A DNA stretch of 64,000 bases. It comes from Gnetum montanum. Its lineage: Eukaryota > Streptophyta > Gnetopsida > Gnetales > Gnetaceae. Below are positions 10,777 through 21,469 of this stretch, one piece after another; position 1 is the first letter of the stretch; each line of letters starts with the position of its first letter. Where the stretch lies: the NCBI GenBank assembly GCA_015680685.1, contig MNCI01023302.1:1571589-1635588 (forward strand), in the 5' to 3' direction. The notes under the pieces are model-generated. The model was not told where the DNA came from. It did no database searches and saw nothing but the letters and a program-made list of their open reading frames with translations. A program made the translations under genes and the position numbers.

Positions 10777-12440
10777 AATAGGAACTACCCTAAGGAAGCC
10801 TTGGACTATGCTAGCTAGCATAGTCCCACTTTCAAAACATCAAAATAGGTCTTGAATAATTCAAATATACTTCTTGGTACATCATCTCAACCTAATAACC
10901 CTTCCAAGACTTCAATGACCACTAAACCCAGCAAACCAAGTTAAAAATCAATAAAAATCATTGTACACCCTTCAACTATGCTTGGACTACACTAGCCAGT
11001 GTATTTTAGGGATGTATGGAGAGTTAAGAACTAAGGCAACCATAAAATTGACCATCTCGGGCTTGAAACCCTTGTTTTGAATACCAGTGATCTAAGAGAG
11101 AAAAAACCTAGTTGATAGAACATAAAATCCCACTTAAAATCAAAGTTCATCTTATGACTACATTGGAGTAGGGTTGGACTATGTTGGTTAGCATAGTCCT
11201 AGTGTACTCATGGTCCTTGGTTGATTTGACTAGTAATTTGACACTCCAAATAGCTTAAAACCTAACATAAAAACCTAGAACCTCATTTGGCCTTACCCAA
11301 TTGCAATTCCATCATATTTTAATCCTAGAAACTTTAGGTTTTTCTCATCTACATGGAGGCTAGGCTCAACTACGCTAGCCAACATAGTCCAAATGAAAAA
11401 TCATCATTTCAAAACCTAAAACACCTCTAGAATCGACCATCTTGAGTTAAAAACCTAGCTAGAAACACTTCTAGAAACCTAAGAACATGGTTGATTGATT
11501 GTAGAAACTCATCAAAAGCTAGATTTTACACCTTACTATGCTAGGACAGGCCATGACTACACTAGCCAATGTAGTCCCAATGTACTTATGATTGTAAGTT
11601 GATGTAATTAGTACCATAACATCCCTAACGACCTCAAATTTGACTTGAGGCACCTAGAACATTGCTAGAAATTTTTTTAGTTACAATTTCACCTTATTCT
11701 AACCATGGGAATGTTAGATTCCATTCATCTATGTTGAGGAAGGCCTAAGACTATGCTAGCTAGTGTAGTCCTAGCATAGTCCCTACCCCAAGATGGTTTA
11801 ACTAGTGTAACAGCACTCAAAATGACCAAAAACTTGATTCTAGAATTCTAGAACCATGAAACCCTAAAGCTGGCTATAGTTTGGCCTTGTTCAACCATAA
11901 AAAATCATATTTTAGCTCAATTATGCTGGAGCAACCCTCAACTATGCTGGCCACTATAGTCATGAGGTGTTGGTGCTAAAACTCCATCTTTTAAAGCTTG
12001 TTTTAACTTTCAAATAGTCTATTTAGCCTTTCCAAGATCCTATGCTACCCTATGAAGCTAATGGAACACCATTGGCACATCTAATATCTAGAAACCCATT
12101 TTCCCATGCATCTACACTGGGACTATGTTGGCCAACATAGTCCCAACATAATCACCAGTATTTGCATCATTTAGAGCTTCTCAATGATTAAAAAAATCTT
12201 AAAATTCATCAATCTCCAATCCCAATCCACTATGATAGCCATACATACTATTGAAACCCCAAAATAGGCCATAATAGGCTTGGAAAATCATCTACTAATA
12301 CCAACTATGTTGAGACCTATCCTAACTACCCTAGCCAACGTAGTCTTGACTAGTTTCAGTTTATTGACAAAAAAGGCATCAATTTTAACTTCAAACGACC
12401 CCCAAATGATCTCACCAAGTGCCCAAACTCACCTTTCAAT
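10777..12440. repeat. Tandem array, ~190-bp period with palindromic core, right part
   Basis: Continuation of the array at 2.9-4.16 kb. Palindromic cores lie near 10,805, 10,986, 11,177, 11,370, 11,556, 11,748, 11,941, 12,122 and 12,323, spaced 181, 191, 193, 186, 192, 193, 181 and 201 bp. The best core is an almost perfect palindrome, ACTATGCTAGCTAGCATAGT, at about 10,805. Joining across the Copia insertion (3982 to 4156, plus 10,777 to 10,805) gives about 203 bp, so the repeat phase survives the insertion. Inter-core DNA is strongly diverged, showing that this is an old array. Confidence 0.75.
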
Positions 12441-13545
12441 CCTATAGACCTATACCATTGTCCACTAATTTCTAAAATAAATCTAATCCTAATTAACCAA
12501 TATTGATCATGTTTTACCATATGATTCCTACCTTGATTGGTTTGACCTTATTTCACTATATTTTAACATGGTTTGACATTGGTATGCATTATTGATCTCG
12601 GTTACCCTATCATTTAATGTTATTTGGCTTCATTTTTGTCATCTTAGCATCACTTGGCTTTATTCCATCAAATGTTTCTATCATTTGACATCTTCTAGCT
12701 TTAGAGAACTGGGTTTGACAATGATTTACTCCATTGGACATCATCATGCCCTTGTTTTACCCTTTAGAGCATCATTTGATGGGATTTGACCATTCTTTGA
12801 AGTCTCATTTAACATCAATTATCATTATTTAACTATAATTTAGCTATATTCCACATTCATGGGCCTTAGGTCTATCTTGTTTACTTTATTTCAACCTTTA
12901 TGACCTTGGTTGGCTATGTTTTAGCCTTGTTTAACATCTTTTGAAAGTGCTTGACCATTGTTACATTGTCATTTGGCCTCATTCGATCACCATTTGGGAT
13001 CCATTTGACCCCATTCGGTATCATTTGGCTACCATGTGGATTTGTTCCATGATAGTTAGCCTCTTGGTTTACCCCATCTACCTTATCCTATCCCCTATGA
13101 CCTTTTTTTATCATGTTTTAGCCTTGTTGAACCTTATTTGAGGGTGCTTAACCATCATTAGGCTACCATTTATTCTTAATTGATTACCATTTAGTAGAAT
13201 TTGGCCTTATTTCATGCTCTTTAGCCTTTAATGCATCTTGTCCACCCTCAAATCACTTTATATGACCTCTATTGACCATGTTTTGCCCTTAATTGACATC
13301 ATCTGATGGAGTTTGACCATCATTTAGCCTTCATTGGACTCTAGTTTATCATTGTTTGACCTTCATTTGACCTTATTTACCCTCTTTTTTGCCTTATTTA
13401 TCTGCATCTACCTCTGGTAACCTTTAAGTGGCCTTTCTTAAACCCTGTTTAGACTTTAGCTTAACATATTTTGGCTAGAGTATTTTGCTTTATTTTGGCA
13501 ATGTTTCCTCATTTCATCACACAGGTGCCACTTACTGTGCTTATG
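12441..13545. repeat. Degenerate short-word array (TTTGACC / CATTTGGC)
   Basis: The sequence is built almost entirely from variants of TTTGACCATCATTTGGCC, every 10-20 bp. A longer phrase (ATGTTTTAGCCTTGTT...GGTGCTTGACCAT and variants) recurs near 12,746, 12,919, 13,116 and 13,279, spaced 163-197 bp. This hints at a higher-order unit like that of the preceding array. There is no coding potential. It ends just before the first Gypsy coding remnants. Confidence 0.6.
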
Positions 13546-13559
13546 GTTGATATGTAGGA

Positions 13560-16500
13560 TTAAAGTATGAACATCTGGGAGCATTTCAATGCCCCTTTAA
13601 ATCTAAGAGGACCTCATGGTGATGTTGAATGATGCATTGACTTTAATTACCTAAATGTTCAGCTTGAGAGTCTAATCGATCACATAGCCTTGATAGAGAA
13701 ACCTATGGAGTGGCATGAAAACTAGGTTAAAATCCTTAATCTTGAGGCTGGCAATATCATTGAGGACTTTCTAGTTGAGGTTCCTATCATGACACATAAT
13801 GGTGAGGGAAAAACACTAAAATTAAGTTCCTCACTAGAACATCAACAAGCTCAAGACATTACCAAGGTCCTCTAAGACAACATTAAGGCCTTTGCCTAGT
13901 CATATGAAGATATGCCAAGTCTTGACCCATGCCTAGTGCAACATAAAATCATACTCAATCCTAGTATTAGACAAGTTAAGCAAAATGTTCACAAGATTAG
14001 GCCAAATTTAGCCCTAGCAGTTCACAGTGAAATCACAAAGTTATACTAAGTTGGTTTCATTCCAGCTATCAATTACACAAAATGGGTACCCAACATAGTG
14101 GTAGTTCCTAAGAAAATAGAAGTATATGTATCTACATTGATTTCTGAGACCTAAATAAGGCAACCATCAAAGATGACTTTCCTTTACCAAGTATTGACCA
14201 ACTTATTGATACTATGGTTGGGCATGCCTTATTATCCTTCATGGATGAGTTCTTAGAATACAACCAAATTAGGATTAATCCATAGCATCAACTTTGTACA
14301 ACCTTCATGATCCTTTGCGGTACCTTTTCTTACATCATGATGTGTTTGGCCTAAAGAACTCAAGAGCAAATTTTCAAAGAGCAATAACATATATCTTTAG
14401 TGATTATATGCTAGGATTACTCAATGACTATGTAGATGATATAGCCGTCAAGTCCAAAGTGGCCAAAAATTATGTTAAAATGATGTCTCAAGTGTGAGCT
14501 GAGGCTTAACCCCAAGAAGTGTGTCTTTGGCATTAAAACTATTAAGATACTAGGCTTTGTAGTAGCTGAAGCAAGAATATGATTGATCTTGATAAGGTTA
14601 AGGCCATGTCCAACTTGGCAACACCAACCAACCTTAAGAAGCTTTAGGAATTACAAGGAAGATTGCAATTTATCTATAGGTTTATCACTAGGCTTACAAA
14701 TAAGTTATAACCCATGCAACACTTACTTAAAAAAGGATTTCACTATGAGTGGATGGCTCAATGCTAAGTAAACTTTGAAAATCTTAAGCAAGAGTTGGCA
14801 CAACTACCGATAGTCCATTCACAATAAGAGGAGAAGCCATTTTACATCTACCTTACTATCTTTAATATGTCCATTGCCTCTATGCCTTGTCATAGATGAG
14901 ATGATGAAGTAGAGCTTCCCATATACTACCTAAGCCATGCATTAGTTACTCATGAGACCCGATTCACTAAACTAGATAAGTATTGTCTAGCCCTAGTCTT
15001 CTCACTGAAGAAGTGAGGACACTACCTCTTTAAAAGCTAAGTCAATGTCATCTATAAGAACAACATACTTAGAGCAGTAACAGAAAATATGTATGAGAGT
15101 AGATGTATTGCTCATTGGAAATCCATAATAGCTAAATTTGACCTTCATTACATCTCTCAAGCATCAACAAAATGCCAAGAAATAGCCACAAAACTTATTG
15201 CTTCACCAGTAGAACATCATGTAGCCATGGACCCAAAATTCCCTAATGAGCATGCCAGTATTATTAGCAATGTACCCAAGGGCTATGTGGTGGTTATGCA
15301 CTTTGATAGAGCTTTAACTGCCCATGGGGCTAGTGTTGTTGCCATCATAACACTCCCGTCTGCTAAGATCCAACCCTTCGCTTAACATTTTGAATTCTCA
15401 TGTATCAACAATGTAGCGGAGCATGAAGGATTGATTAGGGGAATGATGGTAACCTATGACCAAGGAATCAAGTGCCTAACAATTAAAGGTGATTTACAAC
15501 TTGTGATTAACCAAGTAGAAAAAGTTTATGCATGTAAAGCTAAACATTTGCAACCTTATTTTGACTTAGGTAAGAAACTAATGCAACGATTTATAGATAT
15601 TAATGTCCAACATGTACCCTAAACCAAGAACTTGCTACTTGATGCCATTGCAACCTTAGCTCTCATTGTTACACTTGATGTGTTTAGTAAGTTACCTACC
15701 TTAACCATGAATTGTGCTATTTCCATCACAAAAAACTATGAGGATAACTTTGTAGCATTCATCAATACCACCCCTCTAAGGGAATGATATGATGATATTA
15801 AGCTTTACCTCATGTATGGTGACTCTTCACAAGGCTTGAATACTTCTTAGAAGGATGTTGTAAATAAAATATCAAAACAATATGTCATCATAGGTGATAA
15901 CACATTATGTCAATGATCCTATGATGACATATTATTAGTGTGATTAGGCAAAACCAAAGCTTGCATAGTCCTTGAGCAAGTTCATGAGGGTGTATGTGGA
16001 GGACATATAGGACCTAGAGCCATGGCTATTAAGATTAGATGGCTAGGCTATTATTGGTCCTATATAGAAAATGATTATTTGTAGAATGTTAAGACCTATG
16101 ATACTGTCAATGACATATTAACCTAATACATGTGCCACCAACTGAGTTACACACTACTTAGATAACTTGGTCATTTCAACAATGGGGGTTGGATATCATT
16201 GGATCTATAATGCCTAAGTCTTCCGTAGGGCATAACGTCATCATCAGCACAACTAAATACTTCACAGAGTAGGTTGAAGCTATTCTCCTTAGGAAGAAAA
16301 CATCTTAACAAGTCTATAGATTTATACTTGAAAACATAGTAGCCCGTTTTGGCATACCTATGATAATAGTCATGAATAATGGACCACAGAATAGTAGCCA
16401 ACAAACAAAAGCTTTTGTCAAGACCTACACATTAAACATTCATTTTTGTCACCATATTACCCTCAAGCTAATGGACAAGCCAAATCCAGCAAAAAAATTC

Positions 16501-17040
16501 ATCATAAACTTGCTGAAAAAGATGCTGAGCAACAACATACACAAATGGCATGAGTGGCTTGTCCATGTACTTTGGACCCATCAAAAAAACATATTGGACT
16601 ACAACTAGTGTAACTTCATATAGTCTAGTTTATGGTTCTAAAGTTGTTCTACCTCTTGAATTATAGGTTTCATCACAAGGGTGGCTCTATGAAATTTCAT
16701 CAATGATGAACAAAACAAGGAGCTATGTACCATGAACCTAGACTTGCTAGAGGAGCAATGAGTGAAAACACTTGCTTACATTAAGCAATACCAAGAGAGG
16801 TAGAAAGAATAGCATCACCATGACTTAAACAAATGAAAGATTAAAAAAGGACACCGAGTCCTCAAGGTTTTTCATGAGCATGTGAACAAGTTCTTAGCCA
16901 ACTGGGAAGGGCCTTTCTTGATCACCATGGCCTATGGAAATGGAGCCTTTAGTATAGTAGACATGGATGGGAATGAATTGGCCAATTTGGTCAATCATGC
17001 CTATCTCAAGCCTTATTACATATAACACATTTTTTTGGTA
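13560..17040 (+). pseudogene. Ty3/Gypsy pol of the Tat lineage (RT, RNase H, second RNase H, integrase), broken
   Basis: Many stops and frameshifts, but the domain order is clear. Reverse transcriptase spans about 13,830-14,640, with FAxSYEDMPSLDP, the approach WVPNIVVVPKK, the damaged active-site box NDYVDDIAVKS (YVDD retained), LRLNPKKCVFG and KILGFVV-type words. The RT-linked RNase H spans about 14,820-15,060, with PIYYLSHALVTHETRF and LDKYCLALVFSLKK. A second, archaeal-type RNase H spans about 15,220-15,622: MHFDRA, NVAEHEGLI and KGDLQLVINQV keep the D-E-D residues. Integrase spans about 15,970-17,030, with HEGVCGGH, GLDIIGSI and RFGIP. The second catalytic Asp has become Asn and the Glu position is lost. 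The C-terminal tail ends GPFLITMAYGNGAFSIV...LKPYY. The duplicated RNase H identifies the Tat clade (Ogre/Retand-like). Protease and gag are not recognisable upstream. Confidence 0.85.
15200..15622 (+). pseudogene. Archaeal-type RNase H domain of the Tat element
   Basis: Two open segments (to 15,385 and 15,431-15,622) in adjacent frames encode this extra RNase H, which in Tat elements lies between the RT-RNase H and the integrase. The motifs around the three acidic positions are present (FDRA, AEHEGL, GDLQLV). It is the least damaged part of this pol. One stop codon (the TAA after IQPFA) interrupts it. Confidence 0.72.
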
Positions 17041-18299
17041 GGTACCAACATCAACATACACAACCATAGTGACCAATAACAAAAAAGCCAACATTCTTTT
17101 CATTACTTCTTTTTGCACAACAAATGAACTAAAAAACTTTGTAACAACTGTAGTGTAAGATGCAAATCCCTTTTAGGTGTAATGATCATGACCTTCAATG
17201 ACTTTTTTTGTTGGCTCTTTCATATACCCCTATGCATTGAATCCTAACAACATGTTCTCTTTTTCCTAAGCCTAAATATATTGCAAAGGTGTGACTCATT
17301 ATGATAGTAAGTTACCATGTGACTTTGATGCATAAGATTTGATTGGCTTATCCTATTGTGCTAAGAGTGCTTACCCCACTTCACTCTTATTACCTCCTCT
17401 TCAAGCCACCATCCCATCAAGTCCATTTAATGTAACACATCTCATTCAATGGGAAAAGTAAATCAAACCTAGCCTAGGAAATGAAACTCAATGAAGGTTT
17501 CATCCCCTGAAAAAAATGGCAAAACAAATTGCCAAGAAGCCAAATGGCCAATGAGGACGAAAAGAAAAACCAATAGCTCCAAACATGCAAAGGGAGAAGC
17601 CTAATGACCAAAGAAACCTTGGATTGAGGTGTTGGTTCCTCAAAAACATTACTAAGTGACCAACACTCCAAAGCACGAAGCACAAAGCCTTAATTAATTG
17701 TTCAAAATGTTAGTGTCATGTCATAGTCATGTTGTCAAACTATGGAACTTCCTGGTGACCAAGTATTGCCTACAACTTTTACCATCTCATCATAACCTTA
17801 TCCCATTATCACAAAGCACTCTTTGGCATGGTTCGACACTACAAGATTAAGCATAGATAGGAAATGTTGGTGATGGACCTATAATGGTGTTTTGTATTCT
17901 TTGTCAATGTCTCTTAGGTCAATCCTCTAAACATCAACAAAGAGGGGCCAATGAAACACCACATAGAAAATTCATGTTGTAACTTGTAAACCTTCACCAG
18001 TTAACTTAACACAAGATTTTATTATAAATGTAAGGTTTGTGGTCCATAATCTACAATCTTGCATACATTATCTTTTTGGGACTAAAAATTCCTCATAAGT
18101 TGCTACTACCTCATTTTCCAAGAGGAAAAAGTAATGTCATGTTTATATTTGGGCTTGGAAAGGCTAAAAATGCCTTGGGGAATAGTAAATTTAGCATTTT
18201 CAGGGGTTTTTGTTTGGGTATAGCATAAACTACGTTGGAACCACCTACACCCAACGTTAACGGTGTTGGGTTTTTCATTTTCCAACAATTTTCCAATGT
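17041..18299. other. 3' untranslated region of the Tat element, no gene seen
   Basis: Starts at the end of the integrase tail. Small open frames at 17,474-17,685 and 18,037-18,228 have no family features. Tat elements often have a long region between pol and the 3' LTR, which fits this position. No LTR boundary could be fixed. Confidence 0.45.
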
Positions 18300-18560
18300 G
18301 AGAGCTACAAGACCAACATTGGAGTTGTTGGGTTTTTCATTTTCCCAGCAATGGCCAACATAGTCATCACAATTTCCAATGGTGGCAGCATGGCCAACAT
18401 AGTCATCTCAAATTTTAAGTAGTATTCACATAGACAGCATAGTAACCATAGTTTCCAACAAATTCCAAAAATGCCAACATAGCTCTCCAAGGCTAGCATA
18501 GTTGACATGAAGCCAGCATAGTCATAAAAATCTGTTTACTATTTTTAGTATCTAGTGTGG
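18300..18560. repeat. Irregular cluster of GCCAACATAGTC / GCTAGCATAG words
   Basis: The half-site of the 190-bp array's palindrome recurs at about 18,353, 18,393, 18,433, 18,473, 18,492 and 18,514, here 20-40 bp apart and mostly in one orientation. It lies 1.3 kb downstream of the Tat pol. This links the arrays upstream of that pol with its 3' region and supports one element family as their source. Confidence 0.55.
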
Positions 18561-19584
18561 TTTTGATGGTCCTTAGGTGTCAAAACTTACCATCAATGGT
18601 CAACTACACTAGGGATTATGGCATACAATATTTGCAAACAACATCAACCTATTAGCAATCATGGCAAGAATTTTCAACCCAAATTTAGCAATTTCAAAGC
18701 CTTTAAAAGCTACACTTGAACACTTCATTCAAGTTCTAGAACATTTTTTGTAACCATACCAGTGTAGAAACCTTAAGCACCTAAAACCCATTTTAGCATT
18801 TTTAAAGTAATTGGCATCTATCTAAGCACCAAAGACTCTTAGTGTAGTCCTATTACCACAAAATTCAAATACCATTGTTTACACCATTTACACCCACAAG
18901 TTCAAATTCAAGAAAAAACTAACAAGAGGCTCTTGACGTTCAAGGTTGCAGAGTACTTGGATTGTAGAGTTTGACTACAGAATACAACCTACCAACTCCA
19001 ATAGGCTTCAAGCTCCACTCATACAAGCTTCTTATGCACTTAGGCAAATAATCTGTACTCGTTGAACTCTACACTTTGAGCATTTTTGCTATTTTTAATA
19101 AATTTTTCCAGTTCATTCATAGTGTAGATTTTATTCAAGTTTAATTTTGTGTTTACTTTTATTTGAATCTACAATTTTATTTTCTCTTCCCATTTACATT
19201 TTTTAAGTCCCTAGGTGATCAACCAAACCATCTAGGCCATCTTGAATCCCCTTTCTCAAAGTCCCTTGGAATTCAAGGTTAAAAACTATTTTGGCATCCA
19301 AGATCTTTGGTTCTTTCTACCAATCAAGTTTTCAAGTGTAATAGGAGGTTGCCAAAATAATCAAGTTTATGTGTAGGATGGTTAAAGACATGATTGAATA
19401 GTTACAATAGATTGTTTCCAATGTTGGTAAAAATTCTAGCATACTTTGCCTAATTTATTTTGTTGTTTATGCATATTTATTATTTTTGGTTTCATGTTCT
19501 TTTAATTCTTATGGTTTTATGGTCTAAGTTGTTTGAAGTGTTTTTGGTCATTTTTGTTATTTACTATTTGTTATGTTGTTTGCA
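18561..19584. other. LTR-like AT-rich DNA without genes
   Basis: Contains T-rich stretches and phrases such as AAGTCCCTAGGTGATC and TTGGCATCCAAGATC near 19,200-19,310 that could be the end of an LTR with a primer site. I could not find a partner copy. No coding remnant is seen. Confidence 0.35.
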
Positions 19585-20365
19585 ATGTCCAAGGTTGGAT
19601 GGGATCCTGAACATGACGTTGAGATAGATGAACTACCTAAGCTATTGTCTAAAGTAGAAAATGTTCCATGAAGGCTATATGAGAGTGCCATTGAATGTGC
19701 TGTCTCATGTGCCAAGACTTCTTGGGAATGCGAACACTCCTATGAATTCCTATGTGAAAGAGTTGTAGCATTGAAAAAGGAAAACATTGGGTACAGGAGA
19801 TTAAAGGAATTAGGGACTACAAGGATTTTGTGGAAGCCCAAGTGGCTAATAGAGATCCCTTGCAAACTAAGGAGGTTGAATGGTTGTATTACTAGAATGC
19901 CATCCACGATAAGGTTGTTCTAGCTAGGAGCAATGCTGAATAAAAGCTACAGATGGACTTACTATCACAAAAGGTTAGAGAGTGGTGAGACTATTATGCT
20001 TGGGTCCTTGAGTAGGGCCAAGCACAAAAGGATCATAATAAGAAGTACAAGGCTTAATGGGAGAGTTATTTGAGATGGTTGTAGGAGAAGTCCATAGAGA
20101 GGTGCAAGTTGGAGATGTTCATGAAGGGAATCAATGTTGGGGATGCCTTCAAATTGTTTGAAGACTCCCTAGTAGTTTTTGATTTCCCTAACCCTTAAAT
20201 TACTACTACTTTAGGGAAAGCAACTTCTGCTACCCTTTCACGAGAGCTACCCTCATGAACCAACATCAAGGAGAGGAACATCTTGAGAGGTGTTGACTTT
20301 GGGAAAGTGGATTGGGCTAACATGACCAAAGATCAGATTCTCCTTCATTTAGAGAATGGTCTTTA
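19585..20365 (+). pseudogene. Unidentified broken ORF, charged and probably coiled-coil
   Basis: From the ATG at 19,585 a frame reads MSKVGWDPEHDVEIDELPKL, meets one TGA, and continues with a Cys-containing block (ECAVSCAKTSWECEHSYEF). Shifted frames then give long Lys/Glu/Gln-rich text (VEAQVANRDPLQTKEVEWLY, ARSNAE, LQMDLLSQKVREW, GQAQKDHNKKYKA), and finally FMKGINVGDAFKLFEDSLVVFDFPNP and GVDFGKVDWANMTKDQILLHLENG. Allowing for stops, about 260 residues can be followed. The composition suggests a helical, coiled-coil protein. I do not recognise the family. It is neither retroviral pol nor a typical gag. Some Tat/Ogre elements have an extra ORF of unknown function, which is one possibility. 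Confidence 0.45.
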
Positions 20366-21469
20366 GAATTTCCCTACAAAAGACACTACACCAAAATCTT
20401 TCCAGGTTTGTTTATTTTTAATTAATTTCTTTATTTTATTATATTTTATTTTAGTTTGATTTCCAGCTTAGCTTTTTGTTATGTTGATTAATGATTAAAA
20501 CTTTGTTGTTGTGATTAGTGCAAGAACTTGGTGATAGCAATAGCCCCAATGGTGAGTTTAATCATGTCTTTAGTTATTCTTGTTGTTGATGTTATGGTGT
20601 TGTGGCTATCTCTATCTGTTGGTTCTTATGAGACTATTTATTTTGACTTATTTTATTGCTACATAGTGTAGCCATGGCTATTAGACTCTTATTTTATTTT
20701 ATATGTCATAGTTGATTGAACTTTTGTCACACTATGTCATTATGGGTGTAGGTTATGGAAATTTTGGTTATTATTATTTTTAAATTTTTCTTATATGTTG
20801 TAGCATTTTTAGGTTTTCATGTATTTTATGTATTCTATGTTTTAATCATGTTATGAGGCTACATTAGTTAAAACACATAGTTATAAGAAAATAATTGATA
20901 AAGTAAAATGTAAAATAACTAAGCAAATAAAATGTAAACTAAGGTATAATGACTTTAATGGAGATAAAGTAGAAATAGGTCATATAAGTATTGCCAGTAT
21001 AAGGCCTTAGCAGGACACCAATTTAAGGCCTTAGCAGGCCATGCTTGTACAAGTTTTAGGAGTTAGCAAGTCATGGAAAAATATATTTTATAATCCTTTT
21101 ATGTTTTTCAAGGTTTTATAGATTTTTAAGTTGTAAAAATGTTTAGGGTATTTTATGTTTCAAAAGGTATGGCATAAAAGGCAAGCTGTAAAGAAGTTGT
21201 AGGGTATGTGTGAAATAAAGCTAAAACAAGGTAAAATATGATAAAGCAAAAAGATGTATGTAAACAAAAGTTTAAGACTAGGCTAAATAGTAAAACGAAA
21301 AGGTTATACAACAATCATCACAGGAGCAAGCAAGTAGGGGATACTCTCAATCATGCAACTATTTCCCAATCTTTGAAAGATTAGGAAAGTTATAGGGTTT
21401 TCATTGTACGATTTTGTACTCCCCATTTCCCTCACTAACCACGTTAAGGAGGAACTCTTCCCATGATCC
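20366..21469. other. AT-rich DNA without genes
   Basis: Long T-rich and A-rich runs. Near 20,990-21,070 a short phrase resembling GGCCTTAGCAGG recurs. No coding or LTR boundary was found. The left end of the following Gypsy fragment is placed near 21,470, where similarity to the element at 51.5-58.3 kb begins. Confidence 0.4.

Noticed and set aside
15879-15933. 16-bp perfect inverted repeat (AATATGTCATCATAGG) inside Tat pol
   Set aside because: Short, AT-rich and inside old coding debris. A repeat of this length is not surprising in 64 kb, and no terminator or element context supports it.
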